A stretch of DNA of 24,318 bases from a virus, in IMG/VR virus record IMGVR_UViG_3300037108_000024, positions 1 to 24,318 of that record. One strand, 5' to 3'. The notes below the pieces were generated by a model. It worked only from the letters and a program-made list of their open reading frames with translations, did not search any database and was not told the origin of the DNA. Below, piece after piece: positions 12,802 to 23,288 of this stretch. Position numbers and translations under genes: made by a program. The first letter of the stretch is position 1. Every line of letters begins with the position of its first letter.

Positions 12802-15714
12802 TCAACCAGTAGCACCTGTCACAGTGGCAGGGAATTGAGAAATCCATTTTTGCACGTTTGGTGGTCCCTCAAAAACACCATATGCATCAGAATAACCCAT
12901 CTGCCACGTGGTCTCGAATTTTCCAGGCGCAAACGTGTGAGTCGTGCCAACGACTATATAAAGGTTATCAAGCGTTGTGCCTGTCTGAAAATCTACCATG
13001 TATTGTTGCGCCATCGTGGCGAGCACGTTTCCCAACGTCGTCAGCGTCAACTGCGCCGGAATGACGCGCAGTGGAACACCGCCCTCGCCGCTTCCGTTCG
13101 CATGAGCTGAATTCTTCATTGTCATCGTCCTGATCATCTGCACCGTCGATAACAAAGCATCAGCCTTCGAAGCGAGCTGCGCGTTCGTTATCGTTGATCC
13201 GTTCGATCCAAACCTTATCGTCGGTACCATCTTGGACACGAAATCCTTCATCTGTTGGTTACTCGTGAAGTCAACGATCTGTATATGACCAGTCGCAAGG
13301 TCGCTCTGAACGGTCGCGATCGACGTTGGAATCGAAGCCAACGTCTTGTCTGTCGTTTTTTGAATCGCAAAATCCGTCGCAGGTATCGATATGAATCCTC
13401 CGGCCTTATCATCAGCACGTAGCAACTGCGTCGCGGCCTTGCGAGGACTCATCTGTTTGTCGTAAACGTGGATCCTCATGATCTTCTTAGACGCAAGGTT
13501 GTGAAGGTCAGCGGAGTTCAACGTTGCCGAATTTACCGCAGAATAATCCATCATCGTTAGGATGTCCGTGTAACCCGTATCAGGAACGCGCTGGTGTGTC
13601 GTCTCGATGTACATCTCTATGACGGGTTTCTTGAACGTTCCCCACTTATTAAGGTACTTGCCAAGCTGCGAGTTCTCCTCACCCTCGTGATCCTTGAGCT
13701 TTGCATCTGGATTCTTTGGATCATACGCCTCGTAGAACGCAGACATTCCATAACCGACAGACCTATTATCCTGAAACTGTGCATTTATGATGAGCAGAAG
13801 AAAGTCCTCCAACGTTATCCTTTCGCTACCGATCTTCTGCACGTGTTGTCTATACTGATCCTTGAACATTAGCATATCAATCGGAAACTCAGCGATGGAA
13901 TGACCGCTCACGGGACCGCATGATTCATTGAGATTGTAAAAGAACACCTGCAGTTCATCGGTAACGTTTGCGCTGATCAAGTTCCTCACGACGAACACCA
14001 TGAAAAGCTTACCAAAGGAAACTAGGGCCTTACGTGCCAATCCATTCACCGGTGGCGTCTTTGGTGAAGAGTTGTAACTATCACATATCGTAGCGATCTC
14101 GTCACCAACCAAGGGCTTGTAACCACCGTTCTTGAGTGAAATAGGCAGGAAAGGATCTGTACCCGTTATCGCTTCATCGAACATCGCGTTGATCGTTGAG
14201 GTGACTCGAGACTCGTAACGATCCTTAAGACTAAACTTCGTCTTATCGTTCGTCGCTGGCGCATACAGTTGCTGCAACGATGTGATCATACCATTGAGAG
14301 CGTCCTTATCGATTCCCTTTGTGTTTCCAAGCGTTGCACGTAGTTGGTTTATCGCGGTCGTCACATCCTGAACCTTGAGGTTGGGAAATTCACCCTGTTC
14401 GGCCGCGTCAAGTATCAAAAACCTTCGTATTTCCTTGCTTATTCCATCGGGAGGATCAAGTTTTAACTTCTTTCTATACTCAGAAATCTGATCAGCAATG
14501 ATCTTTATCTGTTTAAATTGGAAATCAATGTCATTGATGTTATCGCTGATCTTCGATTCACGCATTTCGATGACGCCCTTCGTGAAGAGCTGCAACGTTA
14601 TTGTCACCTGACCGACGTTATCAAACGTGAAGTTGCTGTTGATGATACCATATGCCTCACGCATCAACATCGTGTTGTTGACGTAGTCAAAGTAAGGATT
14701 CTCACCGGGGCGAACTGGCGCACGCCAACCGTACGTCATCCACACGGTGACTCCCGTGTAGACGCGTGGCCTGATAAGATCACTGATCTCGTTCAACCTC
14801 GAACGATCGTGTAGCTTGATGACAAGCGATGCCGTCTTGTACGAGTACATTCCAACTGCTGGAACCGCTGTTATCGTGCAGTGCTCCAACGAAGCGAATG
14901 GTCTGAACGGATCAATCACATCAACGTAGCGATTTCCATCAGTACCAACGTTGAGGTTGGGTTGTGGATTGACCAACGTCTGTGGGCTAGTGAACATCTC
15001 CATGCCGGCAAAATCGATCTCAGGCGTGTTAGAATTACCTTTGATCTCATGTCCTTCAATCATCGCTTTGTTTGCCATGGACGTTGCGTCCTGACCGTTC
15101 TTATCAACTGCGCCCAAGAGAAATTTAAGCAAACCAGGCGCTTGTAGCTGATGCGATGGATCACGCTTGACCTGGAACTCGACCTGAAGGTACGGCGACA
15201 ACGATGCGAGGATGGTTGACGGCATCGAGTTTAAAAACGTCTCCGCCTTCTTCGTGTTGCGAGTGGCGGGGTGAAAGAACGGTGACCTGCTCAGGATGAT
15301 CGTCGTATCGAACGGTAGCTTCTGTTGCGCGTCACCGTTCAGCTGAAAATCCTTACCGATGATCTCCTGAATTCCTGACACCTGTACCGCATTGCCTTTT
15401 GCATCCTTGTACGTCTTTGCAGCATCTGATAACTTTCCAAGATCAAGAATACCCTGTGTGCTAAAGAACTGTATGAATTCCGATAGATCGATGTTTCCAT
15501 CGCTTGATTTCAATGTTAGGTTGCTCAACTTCTCCTTGAGATCTGACGCCGTGTACACTCCACGTCCATTGTTCTCAAGAACGCTAAGCAGTTGGTTGAA
15601 CGCATTCGAACCGATCTTAGGATCACCACCCAAGCTCAATCCCTGCGTGCCGGCGAGATCCGCCGGCTGCATCATATCGTAGATCCCGGTGAGCGTGCTA
15701 AAGTCGTTTGCCAT
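12802..15714 (-). CDS. Large tail structural protein, possible baseplate hub-like, 970 aa
   Basis: Probable virion protein, between a gp53-like baseplate gene and the repeat region. The N-terminal 110 residues hold two EF-hand-like segments (GVYTASDLKEKL and DGNIDLSEFIQFF). A middle part has KTASLVIKLHDRSRLNEISDLIRP and TGVTVWMTYGWR, as in hub-type beta-barrels. The C-terminal part (about 880-960), with RVIPAQLTLTTLGN, DNLYIVVGTTHTF and FETTWQM, resembles the field near the end of late-control-D/gp27-like hub proteins. No signal peptide or membrane segment is present. AGG lies about 10 nt before the ATG at 15714, which is 3 nt past the upstream stop. Tail protein is well supported by context; the hub role is an inference. 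Confidence 0.65.
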   Translation of the reverse strand: MANDFSTLTGIYDMMQPADLAGTQGLSLGGDPKIGSNAFNQLLSVLENNGRGVYTASDLKEKLSNLTLKSSDGNIDLSEFIQFFSTQGILDLGKLSDAAKTYKDAKGNAVQVSGIQEIIGKDFQLNGDAQQKLPFDTTIILSRSPFFHPATRNTKKAETFLNSMPSTILASLSPYLQVEFQVKRDPSHQLQAPGLLKFLLGAVDKNGQDATSMANKAMIEGHEIKGNSNTPEIDFAGMEMFTSPQTLVNPQPNLNVGTDGNRYVDVIDPFRPFASLEHCTITAVPAVGMYSYKTASLVIKLHDRSRLNEISDLIRPRVYTGVTVWMTYGWRAPVRPGENPYFDYVNNTMLMREAYGIINSNFTFDNVGQVTITLQLFTKGVIEMRESKISDNINDIDFQFKQIKIIADQISEYRKKLKLDPPDGISKEIRRFLILDAAEQGEFPNLKVQDVTTAINQLRATLGNTKGIDKDALNGMITSLQQLYAPATNDKTKFSLKDRYESRVTSTINAMFDEAITGTDPFLPISLKNGGYKPLVGDEIATICDSYNSSPKTPPVNGLARKALVSFGKLFMVFVVRNLISANVTDELQVFFYNLNESCGPVSGHSIAEFPIDMLMFKDQYRQHVQKIGSERITLEDFLLLIINAQFQDNRSVGYGMSAFYEAYDPKNPDAKLKDHEGEENSQLGKYLNKWGTFKKPVIEMYIETTHQRVPDTGYTDILTMMDYSAVNSATLNSADLHNLASKKIMRIHVYDKQMSPRKAATQLLRADDKAGGFISIPATDFAIQKTTDKTLASIPTSIATVQSDLATGHIQIVDFTSNQQMKDFVSKMVPTIRFGSNGSTITNAQLASKADALLSTVQMIRTMTMKNSAHANGSGEGGVPLRVIPAQLTLTTLGNVLATMAQQYMVDFQTGTTLDNLYIVVGTTHTFAPGKFETTWQMGYSDAYGVFEGPPNVQKWISQFPATVTGATG

Positions 15715-15717
15715 CGT

Positions 15718-16011
15718 TTAACCTATCAACGATGCTACGTCTGCAAGTGAAGGAACCTGAAGCAAAGTCCCAGGCGGGCACTGCAATCCCCATCCGATGT
15801 TCGACGCCGCGGCGAGGACCCACCAATATTGTGCATCACCATAGATCACACCGGCCATCGTGTCCAACCTCTCGGCACCGCGAAGCACCAATGGTTTTGT
15901 CAGCAACGTGCCCGCAGCGATCGCTTTCTGTATGGCCTCACGCGCTCTGCACGTGCCGTATTGTGCACCGAAGTTAAGAACGGGTGTACGCGAGTAACGA
16001 GAGAACGACAT
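15718..16011 (-). CDS. Baseplate wedge protein, T4 gp53-like / LysM-type, 97 aa
   Basis: Small baseplate component. The pattern RGAERLDTMAGVIYGDAQYWWVLAAASNI...PPGTLLQVPSLADV is the LysM-like signature shared by gp53 and related tail proteins, in which YGD..YWW is followed by a PPGT turn and a short strand. The N-terminus (MSFSRYSRTPVLNFG) is basic. The start overlaps the stop of the large upstream structural gene as TGATG, implying coupled translation. It is about the length of the core domain alone and shorter than T4 gp53 (about 196 aa). Confidence 0.75.
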   Translation of the reverse strand: MSFSRYSRTPVLNFGAQYGTCRAREAIQKAIAAGTLLTKPLVLRGAERLDTMAGVIYGDAQYWWVLAAASNIGWGLQCPPGTLLQVPSLADVASLIG

Positions 16012-19000
16012 CAGTTGTTACTCGGTTGGATGTTTGTCGGGAATGATGCATTCGGCGAACCCATAACGCCGACGCCATACACGGGAGCGCGGTTGTAACC
16101 CATGTGATCGATACCAGGACTGATGTCGTGTATCGGACTGAATCCTAACGTGACCTTGCACATCTTCGGTGCTATCCTACCTTGAACAGACGTTTCCCAC
16201 GTGACCTTATCGTACCAATCAAAGTTCATCGTCTCAATGAAACCCGCTAGACCCTTACCATACGTGTCCTTGAACGACTTTGCAATCGCGTTATTGCTAG
16301 GATCTATGAAGTTCGTCAACGTGGATGCAAAGCTCGTTCCTGAACTTCCAGGAGCAACCTGTTGCATCAACTTACGCTTCGTCTGAGGCGTAGGAATCAA
16401 AGCATCCAACGGTATCGAGTACGTACCGCCGACGATCGTTTGCAGTGGATCACCGTTCTCGAACTGCGCTTGAGCACTTGATATAGCACTTGAGAACGCA
16501 GACGTGAACACAGGATCATCGTTTATGTCAATCTCACAAACCTCAATGATCGCGTTACCATTGCTATTCGCAGAAACCTTTTTGATCTTTGCTATGAACA
16601 TGTTCGGTATGGAACACACGCTTGGATCGAACGTAGGAGCGTTTGCAGGTCCAGTGGCACCACCGAACGATCCCAAAAACGGAATGCTGTTATCTTGGTA
16701 CAACGGGTAGTTTCCTGGAGCAACGTAGTATGTGTTTCCCTGTGGATTGAACAAATCGTCCTGAATGGCTTGGTTCAACAGATCAAGTTGACTCTGATCG
16801 TACGATGATCCATCAGTGAACTGCACGTTGTCGAGTTGAAAATCGCTGTTGCCGAGACCGAACAACCGCGCAAGAGCAAACTGTGAGTAGTTTCCTCGAA
16901 TAAGATCACCCAAGCGAATCCTGATCAACGGTGATGCTCCAATCAATTGACTAAACGGTTGTGTAAACGAATACGATTGATCCTGTGACAGCAACGTTAC
17001 GCCCTTCGTGTACTGCGGATAGATAAGCGTGACGAGCTTGTTGATCTTTATCCACATCTCATCAAAGTCCTGCTGCGACGTTGAGATGATATAGAACGAC
17101 ATGTTGATTCGACGTTCTGTACCCTTGTAGATCTTCACAGGTTCAACGCGACCGTATCCCTCTGTCTTCTCGTACGACGCCGTGAAATCATCTGTCAACG
17201 ATGCAAGGAACGCATGGAAACCAACCATCTCATTCGTTCTAATGTCATGGAAGTAAAACGGAACGTACTCAGCTTCAAGCGTTGCTTCAAACTGCGCCGC
17301 CGTATCAGGATCTATTCGACCAGAATTCTCCGGTAGCGTAACGGTGTTGTTCACCAACGATTCAGGACTCGATGCACCCGTCGGATTGAACTGATCCATG
17401 GTGACCACGCTGTTCAACGCAAGTATCTGCGATGGAATCAACAGGTTCGCTCGTGATCTATTCGATGACCACGCTAATTTAAGACTGGATTGTAACCTGT
17501 TCTTGCTCGCTGCGTTCGACAACGTATCTGGGGTTGCGTCCATCGATGACACCTTCACGGTGTTTGAAACGGTCGAATCGATGTAACCACCAGGCAACGA
17601 TAACTGCGCATCGCCGAGCATTGCGAACACGTTGCACGCAGCTACGATCTTCGATGATCTAATCGTGTCTATCAATGATAGGATGGAATTTATCACGTTC
17701 ATCGGATTTCCACCGATTCCCTTGAGCTTATCAACGATCGTAACGCCGCTCCTGATGATCGCTCGTGCGACGACGGTGTTAAACCCAGGAGAGTCAGTCG
17801 ACGATGTCAACGCACCCGCCAATTGATTCAAACCGATTCCACCGCCTCCAGGAATGCTAAAGAACGCATTGATTCCCGTCGTAAGCGCTTGGTTGAACGG
17901 ATAATTCGTGGGAACGATCCCAAGCAACGCACCGAAGTTCAACGTGCTGACGGACGCAACCACGCCGCCTATTCCACCTTGTTGAGACGATTTCTGTGCT
18001 GATGCCATTCCAGGGTAGTGTTCACCAAGCGTATACCTTCCCTCACCGTCGAACGACGGCGATTTGATCGTCGGAGTTATCATTCCGAGAATGACGCTCA
18101 ACGAATCAAACAGAACCATCATGCCGGCAACCAATGCCGTCGACAACGCAAGCATTCCCAACGCATCAGTGCCCGAGAAAGGATCATCCGTGTTGTTAAG
18201 TTGTCCCCATGATTGTGCTCCGATGCTAAGCACATCGTTGCCAGATGGTTCATCCTGCGTCAATGATTTTAGAACATCGCTAGCATACAACGTCGTAACG
18301 TCAACCGTCGATGTACCCAATTGTGCGAGACCCGGCAAAAGTGCCTTCGCTTGCAACCCACCGTCGTTTGGATCTGCACCAGGATCATTCGAGCCGAGCT
18401 CGAGACCTGCACGCATAGTCAACAAGGGGCCAATAGCGGCTAAGCGACCTGCAGTGATCGGTGGGCCTGCATTCTTATCGTACAACCCGAGCTTGTTTTG
18501 GTTGGTGAACGATGGATTGAACGATGGCGATGGATTAGAAATATCGATCGAGGCGTACGGGAACTGCTGAACGTTTGTCGCGGCGGCTGAAAACCTGTTG
18601 CTTGATAAAATGGCAGAAACGTAAGGATTGACGATCGTCTGCGATGTGTCAACGTGACCGATCAATGGCGTTGAATCGTTTGTTGCATCGCCCGATAGGT
18701 TTCCAGGTGAACCAACGTACGTCGTCGTCCCAGAAACTCCTGCAAGGACATCGTTTCCATCAGGTAAATTTATGGACGACTTACCCTTCTTCATCGAGTT
18801 AGCTAATGTCGTCGGATAAACAGGCGACCTATAATCGATCGTTCTCTCGTTCTTACCGGCGAACGTGTTCATGTTTATTGGAGGGTTCTCTAATCCTCCC
18901 GGATAACCCTTAGAATCGCTTATGGTCACGATCGATGGACCAATGGGATCAACTACGTACTGATTAGGAACCGTCGTTGATCCCTCCTTACCCATCGTAA

Positions 19001-19220
19001 CCTTGCTCATATATTGAGCTAACGTCGTCCTTGTCGGCGCCGTGACGTCCTTCGGCTTACCATTAGCATCCACATAACCTGCGCTGACGTCAACGCCTGG
19101 CACATATGTGCCATGTGATCCTCCTTCTGAGTCTGGCAGACCTACGTCGAACGTGTACATTTGACCGTCGATCGGAAACCCGATAGATCCTGCATTCAAT
19201 GGGTTACCTGGATCAGACAT
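16011..19220 (-). CDS. Very large tail/baseplate structural protein, 1069 aa
   Basis: Probable virion protein. The N-terminal 550 residues are low in charge, rich in Gly, Ser, Asn and Pro, with some hydrophobic stretches (ALSTALVAGMMVLFDSLSV near 360). The C-terminal part, from about 650, is better structured: VPFYFHDIRTNEMVGFHAF, SYEKTEGYGRVEPVKIYKG, RRINMSFYIIST, FDEMWIKINKLVTLIYPQY and PLIRIRLGDLIRGNYS. This looks like a tail-tube or baseplate domain I recall from large phages. The ATG at 19220 is chosen over the overlapping GTG (19223); the upstream gene's stop TAG is part of TAGGAG, only 2 nt from the ATG, an unusually tight site. Confidence 0.65.
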   Translation of the reverse strand: MSDPGNPLNAGSIGFPIDGQMYTFDVGLPDSEGGSHGTYVPGVDVSAGYVDANGKPKDVTAPTRTTLAQYMSKVTMGKEGSTTVPNQYVVDPIGPSIVTISDSKGYPGGLENPPINMNTFAGKNERTIDYRSPVYPTTLANSMKKGKSSINLPDGNDVLAGVSGTTTYVGSPGNLSGDATNDSTPLIGHVDTSQTIVNPYVSAILSSNRFSAAATNVQQFPYASIDISNPSPSFNPSFTNQNKLGLYDKNAGPPITAGRLAAIGPLLTMRAGLELGSNDPGADPNDGGLQAKALLPGLAQLGTSTVDVTTLYASDVLKSLTQDEPSGNDVLSIGAQSWGQLNNTDDPFSGTDALGMLALSTALVAGMMVLFDSLSVILGMITPTIKSPSFDGEGRYTLGEHYPGMASAQKSSQQGGIGGVVASVSTLNFGALLGIVPTNYPFNQALTTGINAFFSIPGGGGIGLNQLAGALTSSTDSPGFNTVVARAIIRSGVTIVDKLKGIGGNPMNVINSILSLIDTIRSSKIVAACNVFAMLGDAQLSLPGGYIDSTVSNTVKVSSMDATPDTLSNAASKNRLQSSLKLAWSSNRSRANLLIPSQILALNSVVTMDQFNPTGASSPESLVNNTVTLPENSGRIDPDTAAQFEATLEAEYVPFYFHDIRTNEMVGFHAFLASLTDDFTASYEKTEGYGRVEPVKIYKGTERRINMSFYIISTSQQDFDEMWIKINKLVTLIYPQYTKGVTLLSQDQSYSFTQPFSQLIGASPLIRIRLGDLIRGNYSQFALARLFGLGNSDFQLDNVQFTDGSSYDQSQLDLLNQAIQDDLFNPQGNTYYVAPGNYPLYQDNSIPFLGSFGGATGPANAPTFDPSVCSIPNMFIAKIKKVSANSNGNAIIEVCEIDINDDPVFTSAFSSAISSAQAQFENGDPLQTIVGGTYSIPLDALIPTPQTKRKLMQQVAPGSSGTSFASTLTNFIDPSNNAIAKSFKDTYGKGLAGFIETMNFDWYDKVTWETSVQGRIAPKMCKVTLGFSPIHDISPGIDHMGYNRAPVYGVGVMGSPNASFPTNIQPSNN

Positions 19221-19225
19221 CACTC

Positions 19226-19492
19226 CTACGCATTCGAGCCCGACACCGACGACTGGCCACCAGTAAGTAAGCCCTTACCTTCCGACATAGCCTTTACTAG
19301 TTGCTTTGCAAACTCGGGATCACGTTTAGCTCGTTCGATCAACGGCGCCATCACTTCATCAACCTTATTGACGAATCCCTCAACAAAGTTAGCGATTATC
19401 TCACGCTCCTTAAGCGTACGTGCTCGTCCCAACGCTTGCGTGTACAGTTCATCATTGCGCAATCGTTTAACTAGATCGTTCTTCTTTGGCAT
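19226..19492 (-). CDS. Small helical protein between tape measure and structural genes, 88 aa
   Basis: Mostly helical and highly charged: MPKKNDLVKRLRNDELYTQAL, KEREIIANFVEGFVNKVDEVMAPLIERAKRD, FAKQLVKAMSEGKGLLTGG, then a Ser/Gly tail. There is no membrane segment. It lies directly downstream of the tape measure gene, where many phages keep small tail assembly or baseplate components. A tail-assembly role is inferred only from position. Its TAG stop forms part of the ribosome-binding site of the next gene. No clear site precedes its own ATG. Confidence 0.7.
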   Translation of the reverse strand: MPKKNDLVKRLRNDELYTQALGRARTLKEREIIANFVEGFVNKVDEVMAPLIERAKRDPEFAKQLVKAMSEGKGLLTGGQSSVSGSNA

Positions 19493-19521
19493 GTTTTAGT
19501 ACTACTTGGCGCGTTTAAACA

Positions 19522-22500
19522 CTACAACGTTCTGTTACCTGATGGTGTTATATTAGGTAGAGGTTGACCCTTCACGTACGATTGAGGAATTGCAGGAGTG
19601 CCAGGCTGTCCAGCGTTTTCACCGGTGGCGAAGTTCAAACGATCTGCAATGATCGATTTCTGACGCATGATCATCACCTTCTCGACCTCGTCAACGTCCA
19701 TCGTTACTTCGAGGTTTATGACGACCTGCACCTGCTTGTTTGGATTCACGGTGTAGCTGACCTTGCTACCGAGACCCACTGCGTTCGCAACGTTCTGAAG
19801 CTTTGTCTTTATGTCAATCTTGCCGATGCTACTGAGAGCCTTGTTCAACTCATTGGTTTGCGCGACCATGTCTGACACGGCCATAAGAGCGCCTGAAATT
19901 CCGCCGCGGCCCTTTTCATCGCCTTTTATGACATCTGTGAATGCCATCACGTTCTTCTGAAAGTTCGCTGTGTTCGCTTCAACCTTCGTAACCATTTGCG
20001 ACAAATCCAACGACGTATCCATCATCTGTGAGACGATGGCTTTCACGTTCTGCAATGATTTCAGATCCATCTTTCGTTCGCCGAATTGCTTTAACTTATC
20101 AATTCCTGCCAGTGCGCTACAAAGTGCGTTGACGTAAGTTTGTAACTGATTCATCACTTCAACGTTTGCACCCAACGATCCAGCCTGTTCAGGAGAAAAA
20201 ATATCAAATGAAATTCCTTTGAACTTATCCTTAACACCGTTGATCATCTTTTGAATATCAAAGTTCTTTCCCATCAACTTCTTGCTAAGGTCTTCAAGCG
20301 ATTGCAATTTACCCTTTGCATCATCTAACGTCGTATCACCCATGAACTTCTGCGATTCAAATGAAGATGCCATCTTCTTACGAGCTGCTTCAACTGTACC
20401 AGCGTTAGACTGTTCGGCTTGTTTGACCTGCATCTGTAGATCAGATAACGTACGTTTTGACTTCGCAAGTGCATCAGCAGCCTGATCAGCAGCAATATCT
20501 GTGCCTGCAATCCAATTCAGTGCTTTTTCGCCGAATCCTTTTGTGTTTAACGCTTCCTGTTGTTCTGCAATCGTTTTTTGTAGTTTGTCGATTTGTTGAA
20601 GTTTCTTTTCCATCGGCGTTTGCGCGCTAGTGGCTGACCATGCTTCCATCTCTGCACCACGAAGAGATTTATCAGATCTCTTTCCCTTATCAAACGTTTC
20701 ATCGATAAGCTTCTTACCTTCAATCCCAATATAAGCAGCGGCAGCAACGCCAATAACGCCGCCCAAAACGCTACCAAAATTTGATGCTCCTAAAGCCTTT
20801 GCAAATCCATCAGCAGCCTGACCGATGCCGCTAGTCATCTTAACAATCGCTGATGTGCCAATCTTAGAACCTACATCAGCACCCGTTGCAGAAACACCAC
20901 CAAACGCCGATTTTATGGCAGTATTAATTGATTTTGAAACGCCGCTTGTTGGAATATCATCGAACATATCACCAAGAATCTTTACACCTAACTTTTTAAA
21001 GACACCTCCAACGAGCGTTGATGCAAGACCACCTGCGACAGAGGCCAACGACATCGCTAACGTAGTAATACCAGCTCTAACGAGACCTGGACCGAATAAA
21101 ACGGCAGCAACGTATGGAGCGTACTTTTTATATCTTTCAATCATTTCATCGGACGTCAAATATTTCCATACTTGCTTACCGATCGTGTCAAGCAACGAAA
21201 AAAGCGGTCCTTGTAAGGTCTTCCACGCATCCTTCAACGCTTGACCCAATGGCAAGAAAATCTCCGCAAGAAAACCTAACCCGCCGTTGGCCGCAGATCC
21301 AACAGAAGACAACATTGTTAACGATTTCTTGCCTGAAATCAAATCAGCAATATCTTTCATTCCGTCTGCGATTTGATGCGATAACCAACCAATTGCAACA
21401 ACAGCAATCTTAGAGAACGCGGAGAAAAACGTCTTGAACCCGTCAAGTATTCTTCGAGCGTTCGGTCCCTCTTCATCTACCATGTCGAAGAAGCAATTCT
21501 GTAGATTTTCGATCAAAGTTGGTATTGAATCCTTGTAAGCGCTGTTTGGATCGAAGAACTTCTTCACGGAATCGCTGATGCTCCTGAACAGCTTATCGAA
21601 GTACTTCGGCGCGAAGAACTCTTTTAATCCACCAAAGATGTCGCCCAATCCAGGAATGATCTTCTCAAGCACTCGACCCAACTGCACGCCGATGAAGTAA
21701 ACATCGCGGAGACCGATCCTGATGTTGATCATCATTCCCCAGAAATCCTTCGTGGATTGCAGACCGTTCTTAACACCAAGGATGAACTGATCCCAATAGC
21801 TTCCGAGCAATTGGCCACCCGGCATGACGAGCCTTTCGATGGCATCAGCTAACCTTTCCATCGCCTGTGCCTGTGTCAACGTCTTCTTTTCAACGTCTGA
21901 ACCCTTCTTCTTGATCGCATCGAGACCCATGCCCTGGTTCTTCATTGAAAACGCCTGCCTGGCGGTTGCCTCGTCCAAACCCGTCGTCGTCGAAAGCAAC
22001 TTCAATTGTTGTCTATTGAAGTTCGATGAATCAACGCCGGCTTTTGCAAACGATTTACGTAGCATGTCAATCTGTTCGGCGGGATCCTGCGCCTTCATCA
22101 ACTCGAACGCATCGATCTGAACACCGAATGATTGCGATAGCTTGGCAACGTTCTCTGCCGCTGTATCGAACGTCTCAAACGTATCCAACGTTCCAACGAC
22201 CTTGTCCAATTCCAAACCAAGTTTACGAGCGTAAGTTGCTGCCTGTGCGATCTCCTGTATCGTTGCACCAGCAAAGTGCTTGACGTCCATGATCGCCTTG
22301 CCCATGTCGCGGCTTATGACCTTCGCATCCAATCCAAACGCCTTCGCCATGCCAAGCGAATACTTCGTCATCTCTTTAAACGTGTCGCCTAGCGTGTCGC
22401 CCATGGAGATCGTGTACTGCGCAATCGACTTCATCAGCTCCTCGCTGAGGCCCAATCCCTTCTGGTACGCGAGCAACGCTCCACCGTTCTTCTCGAACTC

Positions 22501-23232
22501 GTCACGCAGGTACGTGAACGTTGCGCCCATCTCAGTCGCAACCTTCTGTAACAATTCAAGACGCATGTGCATCATACCGAACACGCGCCAGGCGCTCAAA
22601 CCGGTGTCCTTGAACCCCTTGAGGCTCTTGGAAACGTCGATGATCGCCTTATTGGTTGGCCCATACAGGAACCCAAACTCCTTCCTGAGGTTCTCTATCG
22701 CCACCATGAGCTCAGACATTCCACCCGCTGAACGTGCTGCCGTATCGACCAACGATTCAAATATCTTAAACGGTATCGCAATGATGGCCGCAGCGATGCT
22801 AAATGCACCGTCAACAAACGATGCAAAGAAACCAACGACGCCCTTAGTCAATGAAACGAGGTTTCGTGTGCCCTGAACGAACCCGATCAACGCCGCTGCA
22901 CCGATTGCAACCGACTTCGGAAACTTCTGGCTCATCGTCTTGCCGGTTTCCTCAACCTTTTTGCCGAGCGTCTGGAACGCCTTCTCGCTCGTCTTACCGA
23001 TGTCCTTCATCTTCGCTTGCATGTCCTTCAGCGATTTGCTGAGAACATCGACGTTCTGAACTGCGCCTTGTGTGTTTACCTGTCCAAGCGCCGCGGCGAG
23101 CTTCTGCACGGCATCGATCTGCTGCGAGTATGACGATTCAAGTTTCTCCGTCGACGCTGCCATACGCTCCACCTGAGCGGCCAACTTCGTCATCAGCGTC
23201 AGCTGGTCTGTGAGCTCTTCCTTCGATGGCAC
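19522..23232 (-). CDS. Tail tape measure protein, 1236 aa
   Basis: Sets tail length and is ejected with DNA. The N-terminal 100 residues are coiled-coil-like (QVERMAASTEKLESSYSQQIDAVQKLAAALGQ). Hydrophobic segments follow near 110-125 (VAIGAAALIGFVQG) and 135-165 (VGFFASFVDGAFSIAAAIIAIPF), then a helical region rich in Lys, Ala and Met. More hydrophobic stretches lie near 735-775 (VAAVLFGPGLV, LAMSLASVAGGLASTLVGG) and 840-860 (GGVIGVAAAAYIG), followed by another long helical part. The GTG at 23232 is supported by AAGGA 8 nt upstream. At about 1.24 kaa it predicts a tail roughly 185 nm long, using the usual 1.5 Å per residue. No lytic domain is recognised. Confidence 0.88.
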   Translation of the reverse strand: MPSKEELTDQLTLMTKLAAQVERMAASTEKLESSYSQQIDAVQKLAAALGQVNTQGAVQNVDVLSKSLKDMQAKMKDIGKTSEKAFQTLGKKVEETGKTMSQKFPKSVAIGAAALIGFVQGTRNLVSLTKGVVGFFASFVDGAFSIAAAIIAIPFKIFESLVDTAARSAGGMSELMVAIENLRKEFGFLYGPTNKAIIDVSKSLKGFKDTGLSAWRVFGMMHMRLELLQKVATEMGATFTYLRDEFEKNGGALLAYQKGLGLSEELMKSIAQYTISMGDTLGDTFKEMTKYSLGMAKAFGLDAKVISRDMGKAIMDVKHFAGATIQEIAQAATYARKLGLELDKVVGTLDTFETFDTAAENVAKLSQSFGVQIDAFELMKAQDPAEQIDMLRKSFAKAGVDSSNFNRQQLKLLSTTTGLDEATARQAFSMKNQGMGLDAIKKKGSDVEKKTLTQAQAMERLADAIERLVMPGGQLLGSYWDQFILGVKNGLQSTKDFWGMMINIRIGLRDVYFIGVQLGRVLEKIIPGLGDIFGGLKEFFAPKYFDKLFRSISDSVKKFFDPNSAYKDSIPTLIENLQNCFFDMVDEEGPNARRILDGFKTFFSAFSKIAVVAIGWLSHQIADGMKDIADLISGKKSLTMLSSVGSAANGGLGFLAEIFLPLGQALKDAWKTLQGPLFSLLDTIGKQVWKYLTSDEMIERYKKYAPYVAAVLFGPGLVRAGITTLAMSLASVAGGLASTLVGGVFKKLGVKILGDMFDDIPTSGVSKSINTAIKSAFGGVSATGADVGSKIGTSAIVKMTSGIGQAADGFAKALGASNFGSVLGGVIGVAAAAYIGIEGKKLIDETFDKGKRSDKSLRGAEMEAWSATSAQTPMEKKLQQIDKLQKTIAEQQEALNTKGFGEKALNWIAGTDIAADQAADALAKSKRTLSDLQMQVKQAEQSNAGTVEAARKKMASSFESQKFMGDTTLDDAKGKLQSLEDLSKKLMGKNFDIQKMINGVKDKFKGISFDIFSPEQAGSLGANVEVMNQLQTYVNALCSALAGIDKLKQFGERKMDLKSLQNVKAIVSQMMDTSLDLSQMVTKVEANTANFQKNVMAFTDVIKGDEKGRGGISGALMAVSDMVAQTNELNKALSSIGKIDIKTKLQNVANAVGLGSKVSYTVNPNKQVQVVINLEVTMDVDEVEKVMIMRQKSIIADRLNFATGENAGQPGTPAIPQSYVKGQPLPNITPSGNRTL

Positions 23233-23288
23233 TTCGTGTGTCCTTCTGCGTGCAGCGACGCTCGCCTATACCACCTACTTATGCCGAC

